Source of the DNA: Talaromyces rugulosus
Lineage: Eukaryota; Ascomycota; Eurotiomycetes; Eurotiales; Trichocomaceae
Reading direction: 5' to 3'
NCBI RefSeq assembly: GCF_013368755.1
Contig: NC_049564.1
Location: forward strand, 3,108,001 to 3,172,000
DNA: 64,000 nt
The notes beneath the pieces are model-generated. The model was not told where the DNA came from. It made no database searches and was given only the letters and a program-made list of their open reading frames with translations. Position numbers and translations under genes: made by a program. Below are positions 44,770 through 55,492 of this stretch, piece by piece. Numbering within the stretch: the first letter of the stretch is position 1; the number at the start of each line of letters is the position of its first letter.

Positions 44770-47742
44770 TCAACGAAATGGGGGATAATTGGATGATGGC
44801 CAGTGGTTGCTTCGGCCGAAGCGACCCCCAGAGCTGTTGGCAGCCGGCATGCGATCGTCATTGGAATTTGCATAGCGGTTCACTGGAACACCAGCACCGG
44901 GGCCAGGCCGAGTCGCGTGAGAAGGGTTGCAGCACAGCATAGCGACGCGAGAGCCGAATTTGGAGCCACGCAAAGACACCATGTGCTTCCTGCAAAGGCT
45001 TGTTAGAAGGTAACTAAACAATGCCACGGAGATATACTAAGTATATCATACCTGATATGGGTCGCCACCAATTCACGCTGGTGGGGAGCTGCGTGGAGTA
45101 GGATCCACTGAATCAAATAATTGCCGTATTGGTCCCCAGCAACTGGCATATCTGTCAGTATGAGAACATATGAATCATGAGAACCACATTGCTTACTATC
45201 AATAAGAGGCATACGAGGGCGATCGGCGCGGCCAGTGCAAACCCTTGCCAGGTATCGGTCGAGAAATTCGGAGCCACCAATCTTCAAACATTTCTCGATA
45301 ACTTTGGAAGCAAACTGGTCCATACTGTAGTCCACGGACCAAAGTAGAATATGCTCTATGGCTCGGTTCTTGTCATGCGGAGCTCCATGCTCGCAAATGT
45401 GCTGGATGCACCAGTTACCGAATTGCCCGTGAGAAAGGAGGTCGATATTTGCCAGGACTTCTTCGATGGCAGGACGCTGTGTTGGATTTAGCAAGACTAT
45501 TAATTTTTGTTTGTAGATATATACTTCAATCATTACTCACCTTTTCCTCTTCGACGCAATTTTCGAAGATGTTTTGCACCACCAAGCTTCCAGTTTCACC
45601 CAATGCGGTGTCGTGCCATATACCTCGTAGTGCCTCGTTGACCTTGCTCATGATTTGTGGGGGCTCGTTGTTCCACCGCAGCTCAAATAGCTTCTGCCAG
45701 ACGTGACAAGCATGGCGATGGACGACTGTTTCCGGAATACGTCGCAGCAATTCGTGGACCATAGCCGCTTTGTGTTCTTCGGGTACACAGTCGAACGCTT
45801 TTTGCACGACATGGCATCCAAACGAATCCATGCTGAGGCTCAGGGTGTTACCTTTGATAGCATTGGCAATGGCAATCACCTGGTCCGGGGTACCATGTTC
45901 GAAGCAGCGCTGAACCAAAAAGTTACCGAAACGGTTTATCATCAAAGGATAAGCTTGGTTCACAATGGCTTCTATGATCTCGTATTTTTGCTCCGCTGTT
46001 CCAACCTTTAGTTTCTGTTGCAAAAAGATGGATGCCTGTTGGTCACTGTTGCAAACGATTTTGTCGACAATGTACTTCCAGTCACAAGAGACGTGTTTGT
46101 CTAGCAGACGACGGTAATTTAGTGGCTCCAAAGGTGTCACATAAGTCGAAGTAGAAGCTCCAGCGTTCTGTCATCAATTAGCATTGTCCAATAGTATTTC
46201 GAGAAAGGGTATAACTTACAGTCGACCCGGCCCATGTATCAGAGGTAGAGCCGTTGGAAGTAAATTCGGCAGCCGTGGGAGAAAGTGGAGTGCCTACAGG
46301 GCGCGATTGATACTGCGGGATTTGATAAACTCCAACCTGATGATAGGGATTGAAGGGAGACGTAACTGGAGTCTTCCCAGCGACGTTGTTTGGAGAGCCG
46401 CCATTGAAGGGTGTCCAAGTTGTTTGCATTGCCGGAAAATAGGCTGTGGCACGATGTGAAATGGAACGGCGAGGGGCAAGACTCAGACCATTGACGTATT
46501 GAGCTTGTTCACCGGCATACCGACCATCAAATGCACTAGCTGGCCCAGAGAACACCCGATGTGGTTGTGGGACTGCCTGTGCATTCAAAGATGGTGTGAC
46601 TGCTGAAGTGGACCATGAATGCACAGTCGGATCAGGCATAAGGCCGCCTCGGACTACACCAGGTACGTCTTGATAACATTTGGTGTTTGCTGCTTGGTGC
46701 GAACCAAGTGCAGTCTGCGAAGGCAATGTCCACAAGCCTCGACCTCTGTTGTACGCACCAGCGGAAAGAGCCTCGGAAACATCTGATCTGGCATCGTCCT
46801 GAACCCAGTCTGGTCGATCATTGGAAATCTTTGCAGAGGCGTTGAAAGCAGACTGGAGGCTACTAATGGTGTGGTCAGTTATTTCTCGACCGCCAAAGTC
46901 TACTTCAGAAGGGGGACCAAGGGCTTGGTCGAAGGTGTGTTTCATGACTCGGTTTTGGGCCAATTCCTGCTCCTGCTGTGCAATGCGAGAGTTGGCAGCG
47001 AGTAGTTCCTGTTTCAAGCGAAGCATTTCAGGTGTTTCGATCTCGCTTTTGTTCATGAATACACCAGAACTTCCACCGTCAGCCAAAGGGGAAGTATTGA
47101 AAGGGTGTTTCCCTGTCTGAGTGGCAAAAGGTTGCTCGACATGAGTCTCATCAAAAATTGCGTACCCCGTGGGGCTGCTGATAGATCGTGAATCCCGTTT
47201 CTGGGTGTCAGGTTGGAGCGAATACTTTTCCTCCGGTTTTCCCGTGCTTCCTGTGGCAAAGAAAGCCTTGCTAGCACCAGAATGGGGCTTTGGGGACAAC
47301 TTTGCGAGGATTTTGTCCATTCCAGAGATATGGGATTCGATGTGACCAAGAACGAGAGAACGATCCGCCTTGTTCAGGTGAAGGTCAGTAATAAGCAATG
47401 TGGAGAGTCTGCGGGGGTATCAAACCTTGCTTCCTAGAGATTCGTGACTAGTATTTGCTTGGGGCTGTAAATTTCCAAGCTTCGACGATATCAGGGGGTT
47501 AGCTGCGTAGTAGGAAGTTGCATGTTTCCCTCCCTAATGATATTGAAGAAGTCAGACAAGCCCGTTATACGAAAATAGCAGAGAGCCGTGGTATCATCAA
47601 TGGAGAACAGGACTATCTTCAAAGTACTTACCAGTGAATCTTGTCCAGATGACAATCGCTGAGCGTCAGGACCAGAGACGCGTTCAGAGTTAGAACGACT
47701 AGAAGTGGCTTCTTCAGTGGCACCTGCAGAGGAGCGAGGCAT
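44770..47742 (-). CDS. Pumilio-family (PUF) RNA-binding protein
   Basis: Seven exons, 47742-47632, 47479-47426, 47368-46220, 46167-45541, 45476-45197, 45151-45052 and 44989-44770, give 846 residues. The N-terminal half is Ser/Pro/Asn-rich with one coiled-coil segment (LRLKQELLAANSRIAQQEQE). The C-terminal half is the Pumilio homology domain of eight helical repeats, for example MINRFGNFLVQRCFEHG, SMDSFGCHVVQKAF, TGSLVVQNIFENC, GQFGNWCIQHICEHG, DQFASKVIEKCLK and DQYGNYLIQWIL. The tail is Asn/Ser/Gly-rich. PUF proteins bind UGUA elements in 3' untranslated regions and repress or localise mRNAs. Which yeast PUF it corresponds to is not clear. The exon 2 acceptor (cgtcgaag at 47480) is chosen because the nearer cag would cause a stop. 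Confidence 0.88.
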
Positions 47743-48253
47743 CCTGCAGACTAATAGCGAAGCGTGCTGGGATGGTTACAAGCGACCACAATAGGTAGGA
47801 TAGAAATTTGATGCTTTTGCAAACAACGACGACAACAGTAGCAACAAGAAACAGAGACAAGGAAGGGGGACTAAGTGAGCGAGGAGGTAGAAGAAGAAGC
47901 AGATTTCCTCAAGATAGATGACAGAGCGTATCTATGAGTGAAACGGAGACAAAGACAGATAGATGGCAGAAGTAAATTTCCAGAGACGTGGCGATGAAAT
48001 TAGGCCGCAGAGGGCAAACGAGTTGGCAGGGAAAGAACGAGCGAATGCAGCAAGGAGAAGAGAAGAGCAGGAGGCACTGAGCTGGGCTGGTTGGGGGATG
48101 CCAGAGTGAAAAAGCTCAGTGAGGGGAAAGAGACGAGATAAAGAGAAAAGACGGCGCGGTGCGGAGGAGGAAGAGCAGGAAGAGAGGCGGCTTCCCAAAA
48201 CAGCAGGTGCTGGTTGGCGAGAGTCACGGGGCTGCCGCACTGTCGTCACTCTA

Positions 48254-48284
<31 letters not shown>

Positions 48285-49769
48285 TGATGCAGGCAAGGCC
48301 GTGCTAAAATTACAGTCTTTTCAACAACAAACTTGACTAGCGAGCGTCTTCTGTGAAAGAGGAAGAGGAAGAAGAAGGTGAGGAGGAGGAGCACGACGAC
48401 GACGACGAAGAAGCCAATGGCTGTCTTGAGCGGTCTAATAAGCACCGTCCGTTTGCCATGAAAGACTCACCGCAAAATCGATCCCCTTGTTGCTCACCGG
48501 CAGCAGTGCGCCCGATGCCCCTCCATCTACATTTGTACATGCTGCTAACTGTGGCTCTATCTAGGTTTGGCTCTTCTGTCCCAAAGCTAAGCAAACGACG
48601 ATCGTTCGAATCGAATTCCCTGTGATTTGTATACGCCGCTTGTGTGAACACTACCTACCACTGTCAAGAATAGCTCTCAGTTGTAGTATACACTTGATGT
48701 TCACGACCAGCCAAATAGCACGACTCATGACCTGTTATGTCACCGATTGCCCTAGAAGGGTCCAGGTGCCAGATGGGCCGTGCCATTGGCGCGACAAAAA
48801 ACGACCAAGCCTTTGTTTCTTCCTTTATTAGAATCAGCCACTGGCCTTCTTTGTTCTCAATCAAAGGTTAGCAACAACGCGAATGCTCCTACGGTGATCT
48901 ACTTCAAACCTGGCCCAAAGAAGATGGAAGAATGAAGACGCCTCTTGTCGGACGGCGTCCTCTAGATGAATCATAACATAAGGGCTTTGTCCATCCTCCT
49001 TCCTAGTCCAGATAGCTCACACCTTGGCACCAGCAGCTGTATTCATGCCATTGCAATATATGCCATATGTCAATTGCTAATTGCCATGTGTAGTTGGACT
49101 GACGTCGCTCGTAAATAATTGTACACGAGGAAATTAAGATTGCACCGGCACGTATCGTGCCGTATATTACGGGAAATTGTAGAGCAGCAGCCAATCATGA
49201 GGCGCGCAATAGGTGAAACGAGCGGCAAGTCTAGTCTCCTTCGGGCTAGACCAAAACCACCACGATGGCGAGCGGGCCCTCGAAGCTGACAAGAATAGCA
49301 ACGGTACCGCGCTAGTAACGGCAATACATAACGGGCTTGTCCCAACAGACGGCGCGGCTTCCTCCGTAGTCCGACGCTACCAGCCCGGGTCAGTGGTTAT
49401 TGCCGCCTCTTTGCACCTCCTCCTGGAGACTGGACCAGACGCACACAATCTCAAATCTCCGCAATGTTCCTCGATATAACAACTATTACTCCTCGGTCTT
49501 TTCTCCGGTGCCCCTTTCTGTGAAGCGCAGCCTCGCCTTGTGTATCTGTCAAGAACGTCCTCCAATGATTGATTTCGCCGAGTCCGGAAACGTTACAACA
49601 CCCAACACACCAAAACGACATTCCAGTTGTTGATCGCATTGTCGCCGTGAATCGTACTGTTTGGCCGAGCTCCAAAGAAAAGCAAGCGACGGACCTAGGT
49701 CATCACGCCATACAAAAACCCTGTTCGCACGACGTCGCCCCAACCGGCCGTTTCGGAGTTCGTGAAATT
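47743..49769. other. 2-kb divergent upstream region (PUF gene / Sly41-like gene)
   Basis: The longest gene-free stretch. It has a long purine-rich (plus strand) leader for the PUF gene at 47870-48230, a (CT)n repeat at 48253-48284, and a GAA/GAG/GAC-rich block at 48354-48413. Frames here are low-complexity or lack conserved features. Long regulated leaders are common for both gene types. Confidence 0.5.
48253..48284. repeat. (CT)n microsatellite
   Basis: About fourteen CT units, broken only at the start, in the divergent region between the PUF and Sly41-like genes. Confidence 0.85.
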
Positions 49770-51437
49770 ATGACAACCACCACGGTGACTGGGACGGGGC
49801 GCCGCGCGTCCATCTCCATACGACAACCAAATTGGCCACAGAACAACAACAAAACGGCGCCCAGCCCTCAGAGTCCGTTGGATAAATTTCCCTCGTATGT
49901 GGATGAGACTCTGGACACAGTCCCAAACAGTCTTGGACAGCCAGGACAGGATGATCTGTGGCAAGCGCGGAAACCTCCCACCACCCATTTAGCATGGGAC
50001 CCTAGGACTCCTTCGAAGCATCGTCCGCGCAAAAGCATTAGCGAGACGATAAGTACGATTCGGACCCGGAAGGCAAGCATGAGTGCCAATGCTCAAGAAA
50101 TAGCTGAAGTCCTCCGGGCACCAGTGTCGTACAAGTTGATTGTAAGGGAGCTTCTCACTTTTACGTCCGATTCAAGAACCTATCACTAATCTGCGTAGGG
50201 TCTCTGTCTCATCTGGTATATGACCTCAGCTGTTACCAACACTTCCTCAAAGTCGATCCTCACTGCGCTCCCGAGACCTATCACTCTTACCCTTATACAA
50301 TTTGCATTTGTCTCAATATGGTGCCTTTTGATTGCATACTGCTCAACTATCTTCCCGTCTCTGAAGAAAGCGATCCCAGCCCTTCGACATGGCATAGCCC
50401 CGCCATCTCGTGAAGTTATCATGACGGCGTTGCCCTTGGCCGTCTTTCAACTTTTAGGACATATCCTAAGCTCAATGGCGACATCTCAAATACCGGTATC
50501 GTTAGTTCACACTATCAAGGGTCTTTCGCCACTATTTACAGTGGTAGCATACCGCGTTTTCTTCAGAATTAGATACGCACGCGCAACATATCTATCCCTA
50601 GTGCCATTGACAATGGGTGTGATGCTCGCATGTGCAACAGGGTTCTCGAGCAATTTCTTTGGCATAATCTGTGCCTTACTTGCGGCTCTGATTTTTGTGT
50701 CGCAAAACATATTCTCGAAGAAACTTTTTAACGAGGCTGATCGCGCTGAAGCTGCTGGACGGCGCAAACTGGATAAAATGAACCTACTCTACTACTGCTC
50801 TGGTCTCGCATTTTTGCTCACTCTACCTCTCTGGTTCCTCGCTGAGGGCTATCCTATGATTTCCGACTTCCTCAACAATGGCGCAATCACCCTCTCCGAG
50901 AAACAAGGCTCGTTAGACCACGGAGCCCTCTTTCTCGAATTCGTTTTCAATGGCGTCTCTCACTTTGCCCAAAACATATTGGCCTTTGTGCTGCTATCTA
51001 TGGTCTCCCCAGTCTCCTACTCGGTGGCGTCCTTGATCAAGCGTGTCTTCGTCGTCGTCGTGGCCATCCTTTGGTTTGGCAGTCCTACCACCTCCACCCA
51101 AGCGGTTGGAATCGCCCTGACATTCCTGGGCCTGTACCTCTATGACCGGAACAGCCATGATGACGTTGCAGATCGGCGAGCAAACGCCGATCATTTCAGC
51201 GACCGAGAGTCGGTTTTACCGGTCTCTACGAACAAAATGAGGGAAACCAATGGCTTTACTTTCCCCCCCATCAAACCCGTAGATCGCCCTGAGCATCCGC
51301 CGGTGACGGATGAGAAAAAGGAAGACGATCGTCCAGGTTTTAGTCGACCCCGAGGCGCAAGTCTGGCTCGGAACTGGCTCCCGCCAGGGACAAAACAGGA
51401 GACTACTTGGCAAGCCGGGGATGCTAGCACGCGATGA
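49770..51437 (+). CDS. SLY41: Sly41-type triose-phosphate-transporter-family membrane protein
   Basis: Exons 49770-50141 and 50199-51437 give 536 residues. A hydrophilic, Ser/Pro-rich N terminus of about 115 residues leads into a TPT-family (drug/metabolite transporter) core of 8-10 spans, starting GLCLIWYMTSAVTNTSSK. The core contains FQLLGHILSSMATSQIPVSL, TIKGLSPLFTVVAYR and SVASLIKRVFVVVVAILWF. This is the Sly41 form, an ER/Golgi membrane protein that suppresses loss of Ypt1 in yeast and affects ER calcium. Upstream in-frame codons to 49569 have no ATG, so 49770 is the first start. The hydrophilic tail is Pro/Asp/Arg-rich. Confidence 0.88.
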
Positions 51438-52446
51438 AATGTCAAATGTTGTATTTATGAATCTACTGTAGCATATTGATTCTTCGGGCGTTTGGAAACT
51501 AGGTAGTCACGCTGCGCGATTCTGCGAAGACGCGCTCTTATTTAAAATGCATGCTTTAAACGCCAATCAATTGCACTGATCTATTGTAGAATTTCATTTA
51601 ATAAACCCATGTCTTATATAGCAGAGGCCAGGTGGGGTCGTCGACTAGGATGTTTTCAGATTAGTTTATCGCGATTCGTTCTGCTGGCCGAGGACGGTCC
51701 CGCATGTCCAGCTAACTAACTAATGGCGTGCCGTCAGTATTAGGTTAAACACCAAGGCACCTCCGTCTGAACAGCCTATCTCGGCCTCGTTAATCGCTCG
51801 CTTTCTGCTGAATAGGCTCAGCCTTCGACTCGAAAACACCCTGCCACGTTCCCCCTCACGAGCTCGCATCCCTCTCCGTCTGACGACGTCTACTCGGTCT
51901 GTTGCCCGCGCGCGTTCAGCTCCTGGTCAGCCGCCGCCGCGAAGTTCGTGCTCGTCAACATCGAACAGCCAGCCCATCCATGGCCACGACCCTCTCTCGT
52001 TTCTGGCTTTGCCTAGCCTTTCGCATGCACTTTTAGTTAGAGTACACACAAAGGATCATCATTCACACCTTCCGATAAAGCGCAGCTAACTCACTTTCTC
52101 TGCCGCCTTATTTCCTTTATCCCTCGCCCGTCTGCTTCGCGAGGTGAGATTGTTCAAGTGGCCTCTTCTTCAGTTGTTCGCAGCTGTCGCGGCCAGTGGC
52201 GAATTCCCCACGGGCTATCAATACATATGATGCGCTGTTCTGTGTCGCGTGGGTCTCGACGAAGTTTTGTACACACCTGGTATCTTCGGAAATACTGACC
52301 ACGGTCTCGATTCTCTAACACACAAAAAGCCAAATTGATACCAACAAAATAATCGCGACAGAAAACAGATCATGTCGAACTAGACGGGAAACGCGTACAA
52401 GACACTTCTGCAGCGAGCAAACCTTCCTTCTTTGCACTACTTGGCA
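51438..52446. other. Intergenic: Sly41-gene 3' end and long leader of the next gene
   Basis: 1.0 kb, with pyrimidine-rich sequence from about 51770 to 52140 typical of a promoter and leader. No gene is supported; an intron in the leader is possible. Confidence 0.5.
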
Positions 52447-54834
52447 ATGTCCGCGAATCCGCCAAAGCACACTTCAAAACACCGTGGATCCGCAGACCAA
52501 AACGCAGACCGAAACCAAGTGCCGCCTGAACTTGAATCTGTCAATATACGACTCGCCCACTTGAAAGATAACGTACTTCCTGCTTCTCCCTACCTCCTCA
52601 CTGTTCCGACGGACATCCCATTCCGCCTTGGAAGTCGGTTTGTCAATAACTGGGCAGTGGGGAAGAAAGGCCCTTTTGCGGTGGAGGAACAACAACTCCA
52701 GTATATGACCTTTTTGATGCACGACGACCCTGACTCATTACTCGTTGCCGTTGGAGACTGGTCAGATAACAACGGAGGGATCATGGCCAAGACTGGCGAC
52801 AAACCTTCAAACGTGTCCGGTGCAACTAACACACCAACAACAACAAACGGCGTAACCAAGAAAAAGATCAGTCTTAGCGACTACAAGACAAAGGCTGAAA
52901 AAGGATCAGCCAGGAATACGCCCGACAAGCCTCAACAGCCACCAAAAGATGACATCAAACGGGATCGCCCCAAGGCGCCTCCTGCTCCTACGATTAAGGA
53001 GCCCAATACACCCGAACCCCCAGCTGAGAAGAATCCAAAACGAGAATCTGGCTCCAAACGGTCGTTAGGGGCTTCTCTTGAAAAATCAGAGGATGCGCCG
53101 GCACCAAAGCGTATACGAACATCCCCGTCGCGACCCTCGGATGCATCGTCCAAATCACAAGGCTCCAGCAAAAAGATTCCAGCTCTTCTTTCGCCCACCC
53201 TCCCCCCTACTTCCTCTGCTCCGAAGCTTCCTGAGCTTCCTGAGCTTTTGTCTCCCACTTTACCTCCTCTGCTAGAGGAAGAGTTGGCTCAGATAGAAGA
53301 CGATGTGCCCGTGGCTAAACCCTCGGGTCATAAACGAAACATCTCCGGCGTTTCCCACAAATCCAGGGACGGCATATCCGCCACAAAATTATCTGATCAG
53401 AACAAACAACAACCTGAGTCTAAATTAGCCTCCAAACCTCTTCACAAAGAATATCAGAGCAGACTCTCGTCTTCGAGCCTTCCTACAAAAGCCAACTTGT
53501 CACATCGAGATACGGACCCTGATAACGCTTCCGTTCACGACGAGAAATCGCCGTCCAAGGCAGCGAAGCTAAAACGAATTGGAAGCAACAGTACAGAAAA
53601 TACGGCACCTCAAAGGCTGATAGTCAAGCTCAAGTACGGGCGAGGCAACAGAAGACGTGTTGAAGCCCTACTTAAGTTTGTAGGGAAGCGCAAGGTTTCT
53701 GACAATACACCTCAAAAACCAGTGAAGGAATCTTATTCCGGAGACGAAGATTCAGATTTACGAAAAATCGAAGCCAAGCACCGAGAAAAGAGACAGAAGC
53801 ACTCACATGACGAAGATATCAAAGAAACCCCGTCTGTTGCTGGCAAAACCGTGGCTCCCGAAAAGAGCCATATTGCCTTGAAGTCGTTATCACATGCTGC
53901 AAAAACTACACCTGTGAAAGACAGCCGTGGCACTTCTCGAGAGGCTGAAGTGAGAACGCCGCTAAGTTTATCATCTACCAAAGGTGTGACAAGCAGTACA
54001 GAAAAGATTACGAAGATACCACCAGCTCATGCAGATATTCAACCGGGTTCACGAAACGATGAATGGCGGGCATGGCGCGAAGAATCCCAGAAATACCTCA
54101 GTCTGGGGCGAGAACTAAAACATATCGCCGAACGACACTCGAAAAGAGCCAAAGCATCTAGCGAAAACTCGACTGTCTCAGACGAGAAGCTAGCCGCCGT
54201 GTCTGGCATTGAATCAATTCTCTGCTTCATAGTTGCGTTCATCGCAGACGACCGTAGCATAGCCCTGGCGCGACAGGTTGGTGATTCCGATAAATGGCGG
54301 TCTATTATTGCGTTCTGGAGAGCCGTGAGAACCATTACCAAAATACACCCTCATCTCTTCGGTCTTTGTCTTCTTCTGGGCGCAGTATCACATGATGTTA
54401 TCAACTCTTTGGATATGGAACGACTCGCTGTCTGCCCTGTCCCCGGCGAACTGAGCCCGGTACCTACTCCGGGAAGTGACGAAAATGCGTTCAACTCTGA
54501 AAAGAACAAGTCGAACAAGAAAGAGTTTCTCGAGTTGAAACACCGCCTTCCAGAAAACTTCAGAGAAGCCAATCGCCTGTGGGTAGATGGTTGTCGGGAG
54601 CTTTCAGACGACGTTCTCAAGACCGAATACCCTGAAACATGGGCCAAACGATCGCGAAACTTTGCAGAGCGTGGTGCAAACCAACTCAAGGTTCGCAGCT
54701 ACGCCGGCGAATATTTTTTGCCCTTTGGACGAACGACTACTCCCATGGAGGCTGTGCGGTTTGGCGTGGCCCTGCTACGCGAATGGTGCAAAAATGAAGG
54801 ATTGCCATTTGAGGCTCGTTTGAAGTTGTCGTGA
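52447..54834 (+). CDS. Intronless nuclear-type protein of unknown function
   Basis: One open frame of 795 residues from ATG 52447. The N-terminal 120 residues look folded (LPASPYLLTVPTDIPFRLGS, LQYMTFLMHDDPDSLLVAVG). A short KKKISLSDYKTKAEKG motif follows. The middle, about 170-560, is disordered, rich in Ser, Lys and Pro, with repeated LLSPTLPP segments. The last 230 residues are helical: EWRAWREESQKYLSLGRELK through FIADDRSIALARQVG to GVALLREWCKNEGLPFEARL. I do not recognise the family. A link to the AFF4/Ebp1 elongation-factor scaffolds is a guess from the folded ends and disordered middle. The lack of introns is unusual in this window. Confidence 0.7.
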   Translation: MSANPPKHTSKHRGSADQNADRNQVPPELESVNIRLAHLKDNVLPASPYLLTVPTDIPFRLGSRFVNNWAVGKKGPFAVEEQQLQYMTFLMHDDPDSLLVAVGDWSDNNGGIMAKTGDKPSNVSGATNTPTTTNGVTKKKISLSDYKTKAEKGSARNTPDKPQQPPKDDIKRDRPKAPPAPTIKEPNTPEPPAEKNPKRESGSKRSLGASLEKSEDAPAPKRIRTSPSRPSDASSKSQGSSKKIPALLSPTLPPTSSAPKLPELPELLSPTLPPLLEEELAQIEDDVPVAKPSGHKRNISGVSHKSRDGISATKLSDQNKQQPESKLASKPLHKEYQSRLSSSSLPTKANLSHRDTDPDNASVHDEKSPSKAAKLKRIGSNSTENTAPQRLIVKLKYGRGNRRRVEALLKFVGKRKVSDNTPQKPVKESYSGDEDSDLRKIEAKHREKRQKHSHDEDIKETPSVAGKTVAPEKSHIALKSLSHAAKTTPVKDSRGTSREAEVRTPLSLSSTKGVTSSTEKITKIPPAHADIQPGSRNDEWRAWREESQKYLSLGRELKHIAERHSKRAKASSENSTVSDEKLAAVSGIESILCFIVAFIADDRSIALARQVGDSDKWRSIIAFWRAVRTITKIHPHLFGLCLLLGAVSHDVINSLDMERLAVCPVPGELSPVPTPGSDENAFNSEKNKSNKKEFLELKHRLPENFREANRLWVDGCRELSDDVLKTEYPETWAKRSRNFAERGANQLKVRSYAGEYFLPFGRTTTPMEAVRFGVALLREWCKNEGLPFEARLKLS

Positions 54835-55492
54835 TTATTTTTTTGCCGGAGGAATATCTCCTTTTTTTCCAGATTATTTTTAATATCTTTTTTTTCACTT
54901 CTGTTTGATTGTTTTGTTTCCTTTTCTTCTTTTCTTCTCTTATCAGGATTTACCTTCATCTTCGCGATATCTTTTTTTCCCCTTTTTTCTTTTTTTTATG
55001 ATGCCTATATGATACCACTGACTCGCCAGGTCCCCCTTTGGGTTTGGCCACTTATCTTTGTATTAACTTTTTTTTGCGAGTTGATTTGGCCTAATGCCAT
55101 TCAGATATATTGTTTTTTTTATTAGTATGGGTCTTTCGTGTAGGTAACAAGCAGCACTTGAGCTTCCTGGGTTTTCTAAACGAATGAATTGATATGCTCC
55201 TCACCCAAGACATTCATTTCAATGTCACTCAGTACTAAAGACTTAAGAGTTTCGTATATTCTTGTGACTAAACGTCTAGGTTTGATTCGACAGAAAACTC
55301 CTCCTTATGCCTAGACTAAATAATACCAATCGAGTGTTACATCTAAATAGTTGTTCGTAACAGGCTAAGCGGTGATAGAGAAGAGAAGAAAGAGAGAAGA
55401 AAAAAAGCAAGACAAACCAAATAAACGGAAACCGCTCGCTGAAGAGATTTTGACCGATGCACATGGAGAAAAAAAGAGCAAAGCCAATTTAA
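54835..55492. other. Intergenic, convergent 3' ends
   Basis: Very T-rich just after the plus-strand gene (54835-55010), with many TTTTTT runs. The rest holds the 3' end of the membrane-protein gene. No gene is supported. Confidence 0.55.

Noticed and set aside
48590..48620. GTTCGAATC-like B-box at about 48605
   Set aside because: No matching T-stem, acceptor stem or D arm around it, so not a tRNA.
48353..48625. Poly-Glu plus-strand frame and poly-Ser minus-strand frame
   Set aside because: Both come from a GAA/GAG/GAC simple repeat in the intergenic region; no conserved sequence.
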